Source: a bacterium
GTDB taxonomy: Bacteria; SZUA-79; Acidulodesulfobacterales; Acidulodesulfobacteraceae
Assembly (NCBI GenBank): GCA_021799935.1
Contig: JAJYZM010000024.1
Coordinates: 1 to 9,132 of the forward strand
Length of the DNA: 9,132 nucleotides
Reading direction: 5' to 3'
Each line of letters starts with the position of its first letter. Positions within the stretch are counted from its first letter, which is position 1. Below the pieces are notes generated by a model. That model made no database searches, was not told the DNA's origin, and was given only the letters and a program-made list of their open reading frames with translations. The position numbers were made by a program, and so were the translations under genes. Shown here one piece after another: positions 6,638 to 9,132 of the stretch.

Positions 6638-7264
6638 TTGGCTAAATACAACGGACCGGTTTGTAAGTTGTGCAGGAGGGAAGGGGGGAAGCTTTTTTTA
6701 AAAGGCGACAGATGCTTTTCAGATAAGTGCGCTTACGACAAAAGAGAATATGCTCCGGGAGAGCATAAGGGCATCAGAAGAAAATTATCCGAATATGGAG
6801 AACAGTTAAGAGAAAAACAAAAGCTAAAAAGAACATACGGCCTAATGGAGAAGCAATTTAAAAAGACTTACAAAACTGCGGAAAGAATGAAAGGAATCAC
6901 CGGAGAAAATCTGCTTTCTTTGTTAGAAAGAAGGTTAGACAACGCAGTTTATACGTTGGGTTTTGCCGTTTCCAGAAAATTAGCGAGGCTTTTAATAACT
7001 CACGGACATTTTTTAGTTAACGGTAAAAAAGTAAATATACCGTCTTATGTTTTGAAACCCGGCGAGCAGATAACGATTTGCGAAAAAAGCAGAAAATGCG
7101 AAATTATAAAAAATTCGTTAGAGTCTGCCGTAAGAAAAACCCGCCCGGAATATTTTGAGGCCAATATAGAATCTTATCAGGGGACGTTAAAAAGTATTCC
7201 TGAAAGAGACGAAATTATATCGACGGCAAATGAAAAGCTTATAGTAGAACTTTATTCTAAATAA
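6638..7264 (+). CDS. rpsD: 30S ribosomal protein S4, zinc-binding form
   Basis: S4 (208 aa, typical) starts 30S assembly by binding the 5' domain of 16S rRNA and helps decoding accuracy. In E. coli it also represses the alpha operon. The N-terminal zinc motif is intact (C9, C12, C26, C31 in VCKLC and RCFSDKC), marking the C+ form. The S4 RNA-binding domain begins near residue 97 (LERRLDNAVYTLGFA, then SRKLARLLITHGHFLVNGK). The start is TTG with GAGGTG upstream. The 75-base spacer after rpsK is the longest gap between complete genes in the window and is AT-rich. Its location before rpoA matches proteobacterial-type operons and differs from Bacillus. Confidence 0.97.
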   Translation: MAKYNGPVCKLCRREGGKLFLKGDRCFSDKCAYDKREYAPGEHKGIRRKLSEYGEQLREKQKLKRTYGLMEKQFKKTYKTAERMKGITGENLLSLLERRLDNAVYTLGFAVSRKLARLLITHGHFLVNGKKVNIPSYVLKPGEQITICEKSRKCEIIKNSLESAVRKTRPEYFEANIESYQGTLKSIPERDEIISTANEKLIVELYSK

Positions 7265-7293
7265 GCGCCGAATAATAATTTTTTGGAGGCAAT

Positions 7294-8298
7294 ATGAAAA
7301 AAAATTGGCTTTCGCTTATCAAGCCAAAGAAAATAGAATTTGAAAAGGACACATATACCGATTATTACGGAAAGCTTATTGTAGAACCCTTAGAAAGGGG
7401 TTTCGGAACGACTATAGGCAATGCGCTTCGCAGGATACTTTTATCCTCTATTACGGGATATAAAATATCGGAAGTTAAAATTGAAGGAATATCCCATGAA
7501 TTTTCTTCAGTACCGGGCATAACGGAAGACGTAACCGAGATTATATTAAATTTAAAAGACATAGATTTTAATATAACATCCGACGAGCCTGAATACGTAT
7601 ATATAGATATCGATAAAGAAGGAGACGTCTATGCGTCCGATATTAAGACATCTCAGAATGTCGAAGTCGTAAATAAAGAAAAAAAGATTTTAACTATTGC
7701 CAAAGGCGGCAGTTTCAAGGCTCAAATGCTTGTAACGGGCGGAAGAGGATATGTTCCCAGCGAGCTTAATATCAGGGAAGATGCGCCGATAGGAACAATT
7801 TCCCTTGACGTTTCTTTTTCGCCGGTTAAAAAAGTTACAATGGACGTATCGTATGCAAGGGTCGGAGGAATTACCGATTACGACAAGCTTATAATGGAAA
7901 TATATACAAACGGATATATAACTCCTGAAGACGCCCTTACTTCGGCATCCTTAATTTTACAGGACCAGATTTCGGTTTTTGCTACATTTGAAGAAATGGA
8001 CCAGTTATACGAAAAGAAAGCTCAGCCGGAAACGGAAAGACCTTCGGAAAACCATGTAAACGAGAATTTACTTAAAAACGTCGACGAGCTTGAACTTTCC
8101 GTCAGGTCGGCAAATTGCCTTAAAAATGCAAATATAAAAACGATTTATGAGCTGGTTCAAAAAACTGAAGGAGAAATGCTTAGAACGAAAAATTTCGGAA
8201 GGAAATCCCTTAATGAAATAAAAGAAGTTTTATCCACGATGGGGTTAAGCTTCGGGATGAAATTAGATAGCGCCGCCGTATCAAAACAGGAAAAATAA
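7294..8298 (+). CDS. rpoA: DNA-directed RNA polymerase alpha subunit
   Basis: The alpha subunit (334 aa, typical) dimerises to nucleate RNA polymerase assembly, and its C-terminal domain contacts upstream DNA and activators. The N-terminal domain (about 1-235) shows [22 protein letters not shown] (31-52) and the [21 protein letters not shown] dimerisation region. A polar linker follows (about 240-260). The C-terminal domain (262-322) carries [11 protein letters not shown] with R271 and N274, then N300, G302, K304 and S305. These are equivalents of the E. coli DNA-binding residues, so UP-element recognition should be retained. GGAGG (7285-7289) precedes the ATG by 4 bases. The opening NWLSLIKPK resembles deltaproteobacterial alpha subunits. 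Confidence 0.98.
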   Translation: MKKNWLSLIKPKKIEFEKDTYTDYYGKLIVEPLERGFGTTIGNALRRILLSSITGYKISEVKIEGISHEFSSVPGITEDVTEIILNLKDIDFNITSDEPEYVYIDIDKEGDVYASDIKTSQNVEVVNKEKKILTIAKGGSFKAQMLVTGGRGYVPSELNIREDAPIGTISLDVSFSPVKKVTMDVSYARVGGITDYDKLIMEIYTNGYITPEDALTSASLILQDQISVFATFEEMDQLYEKKAQPETERPSENHVNENLLKNVDELELSVRSANCLKNANIKTIYELVQKTEGEMLRTKNFGRKSLNEIKEVLSTMGLSFGMKLDSAAVSKQEK

Positions 8299-8311
8299 TT
8301 TGTTAAATTAT
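8295..8311 (+). other. A/T-only hairpin between rpoA and rplQ
   Basis: ATAATTT and AAATTAT form a perfect 7-bp stem with a 3-base loop (GTT) that overlaps the rpoA stop codon. It has no G-C pairs and no following T-run, so it is not a convincing terminator. It may be a weak RNA processing point or mere AT-rich coincidence. Confidence 0.35.
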
Positions 8312-8327
8312 ATATTCAGAGGTTAAA

Positions 8328-8699
8328 ATGCGTCACGGAAAAATCAAAACAAGATTAAACAGAACATCGTCACATAGGGCTGCCCTTTTAAGGAATATGG
8401 CTTCTTCTCTTATCGAGTTCGAAAGAATCGAAACGACTTTGCCTAAAGCAAAAGTTTTAAGAGCATACATTGAAAAGCTCGTTACACTCGGAAAATCTGA
8501 TACCACGGCAAGACGGCGCATTGCATTCTCACGGCTAAGAAGCAAGAATGCAACGACAAAACTTTTTAAGGATTTAGGGCCGAGATTTGTCGATAGGCCC
8601 GGAGGCTATGTTAGAATTATTAAAACAGGGTACAGAGCCGGAGATGCAAGCCCATTAGGGTTGATAGAATTCATTCCGAAAGAAGAAAAGCAATCTTAG
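8328..8699 (+). CDS. rplQ: 50S ribosomal protein L17
   Basis: L17 (123 aa, typical) lies on the solvent side of the 50S subunit near the tunnel exit. The family opening is clear: [20 protein letters not shown], then [21 protein letters not shown]. The ending [21 protein letters not shown] is followed by the usual APLA-like region (here [10 protein letters not shown]). AGAGGT (8318-8323) is 4 bases before the ATG. It closes the ribosomal-protein run: the next gene is trpE, and no stem-plus-T-run terminator is visible after the TAG stop. Confidence 0.97.
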   Translation: MRHGKIKTRLNRTSSHRAALLRNMASSLIEFERIETTLPKAKVLRAYIEKLVTLGKSDTTARRRIAFSRLRSKNATTKLFKDLGPRFVDRPGGYVRIIKTGYRAGDASPLGLIEFIPKEEKQS

Positions 8700-8702
8700 T
8701 TC

Positions 8703-8717
8703 AAATTACGGTAATTT
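8703..8717. other. 15-base palindrome in the rplQ-trpE spacer
   Basis: AAATTAC and GTAATTT are perfect 7-base inverted arms around a single G. One central base is too short for an RNA hairpin loop, so this looks more like a DNA-binding site for a dimeric protein than a terminator. It lies about 50-65 bases before the expected trpE transcription start, a position suited to an activator. No regulator is identified. Confidence 0.4.
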
Positions 8718-8721
8718 AAGC

Positions 8722-8776
8722 AGGCATAAACTATGATAAAGAAAAAAAATGTGATATAATTCTCTTTATTATGCCT
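8722..8776 (+). repeat. 8-bp inverted repeat spanning the trpE promoter and start codon
   Basis: AGGCATAA (8722-8729) is exactly complementary to TTATGCCT (8769-8776). The right arm contains the trpE ATG. A short inner match (AAAGA 8738-8742 with TCTTT 8763-8767) could extend the fold. Only RNA read through from rplQ would contain both arms; RNA from the local promoter would lack the left arm. Confidence 0.4.
8733..8760 (+). promoter_or_regulatory. Probable extended -10 promoter for trpE
   Basis: TATAAT (8755-8760) is a perfect -10 hexamer preceded by the extended TGA (TGATATAAT, 8752-8760). ATGATA (8733-8738) matches 4 of 6 -35 bases, including the TGA core, at 16-base spacing. Transcription should begin near A8768, only about 3 bases before the trpE ATG at 8771. 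Confidence 0.6.
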
Positions 8777-9132
8777 CTTACGCCTATATTAAATTACGAC
8801 GATATTTTAAAAACGCCGGATACCTTCAATATTATCCCCCTTATTTATGAAATAAGCGGCGATATGGATACGCCGATATCCATATTTTCTTCTTTCCAGC
8901 AAGAAAAGTGCGCATTTTTTTTTGAAAGCACCGAAGGCGTTGGGAAATGGGGAAGATATTCTTTTATCTGTTTAAATCCTTTGCTGACCGTCCGACTTTA
9001 TAAAGACGAGCTTGACGTCGTGAATTTTACCGGTTGCAAGTTCGGATTTAAGGACAAAATAAACCTTAAAGATTTAAACGAAGATATTTTTGCGTATATA
9101 AAGAAAATCCTATCCGAATTCAATATATACAA
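8771..9132 (+). CDS. trpE: Anthranilate synthase component I (partial, 3' end outside window)
   Basis: This is the N-terminal 120 codons of the large subunit of anthranilate synthase. That enzyme converts chorismate to anthranilate, using ammonia from the TrpG glutaminase, in the first step of tryptophan synthesis. Visible family marks are NIIPLIYEISGDMDTPISIF (20-39) and FFFESTEG (49-56). The latter corresponds to the LLES tryptophan-feedback motif with Phe for Leu but keeps the Ser. KWGRYSFI follows at 59-66. The catalytic chorismate-binding domain lies beyond the edge. ATG 8771 is the first ATG in frame after an upstream stop (8717) and has no Shine-Dalgarno. The related PabB is an alternative, but the ESxEGxxxWGRYSFI form favours TrpE. 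Confidence 0.85.
   Translation, partial: MPLTPILNYDDILKTPDTFNIIPLIYEISGDMDTPISIFSSFQQEKCAFFFESTEGVGKWGRYSFICLNPLLTVRLYKDELDVVNFTGCKFGFKDKINLKDLNEDIFAYIKKILSEFNIY

Noticed and set aside
8295..8311. rpoA-rplQ hairpin as a transcription terminator
   Set aside because: The stem is all A-T and no T-run follows; rplQ belongs to the same operon, so termination here is unlikely.
1..9132. Search for an undescribed defence, mobile or regulatory system
   Set aside because: All coding space belongs to recognised housekeeping genes with conserved order, and no unexplained gap exceeds 75 bases; only the rplQ-trpE junction holds unexplained structure.

Overview
This window is one continuous stretch of bacterial ribosomal-protein operon (the spc and alpha gene clusters), all on the + strand, followed by the start of a tryptophan-biosynthesis gene. 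It holds 16 genes: 14 complete, one truncated at the left edge (rpsN) and one truncated at the right edge (trpE). No gap between genes exceeds about 75 bases. I see no RNA genes, insertion sequences, CRISPR arrays or phage genes.

Organism: a bacterium with low-GC, A-rich DNA (high 30s percent by eye). The order rpsN(Zn)-rpsH-rplF-rplR-rpsE-rplO-secY-adk-map-infA-rpmJ-rpsM-rpsK-rpsD-rpoA-rplQ, and an RNA polymerase alpha subunit opening with an 'NW-x-LIKPK' segment, resemble deltaproteobacterial lineages (Desulfobacterota and relatives, for example Sva0485-like groups). The missing rpmD (L30) is shared with several lineages, including Campylobacterota. This placement is inferred from gene order and remembered family sequences, not from a tree.

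Layout: 1-156 is the end of rpsN. 206-2565 carries rpsH, rplF, rplR, rpsE and rplO (ribosomal proteins S8, L6, L18, S5, L15), with rplO following rpsE directly. 2571-5289 carries secY (protein translocation channel), adk (adenylate kinase) and map (methionine aminopeptidase). 5298-5675 carries infA (IF-1) and the tiny rpmJ (L36). 5721-8699 is the alpha cluster: rpsM, rpsK, rpsD, rpoA, rplQ. 8771 to the end is the N-terminal part of trpE.

The genes together serve growth-coupled protein production: both ribosomal subunits, an initiation factor, the RNA polymerase alpha subunit, the channel that exports or inserts new proteins, the enzyme that trims their first methionine, and adenylate-nucleotide balance. 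Spacing is tight, nearly every gene has a clear Shine-Dalgarno sequence, and no internal terminator is visible, so long polycistronic transcription is expected. Three genes (rpsE, rpmJ, rpsD) start with TTG.

I found no undescribed biological system. The part most worth a second look is the 71-base rplQ-trpE junction. It has no terminator, a 15-base palindrome, a good extended -10 promoter whose expected transcription start lies only a few bases from the trpE ATG (a near-leaderless message without a Shine-Dalgarno), and an 8-bp inverted repeat that could hide that ATG in read-through RNA.
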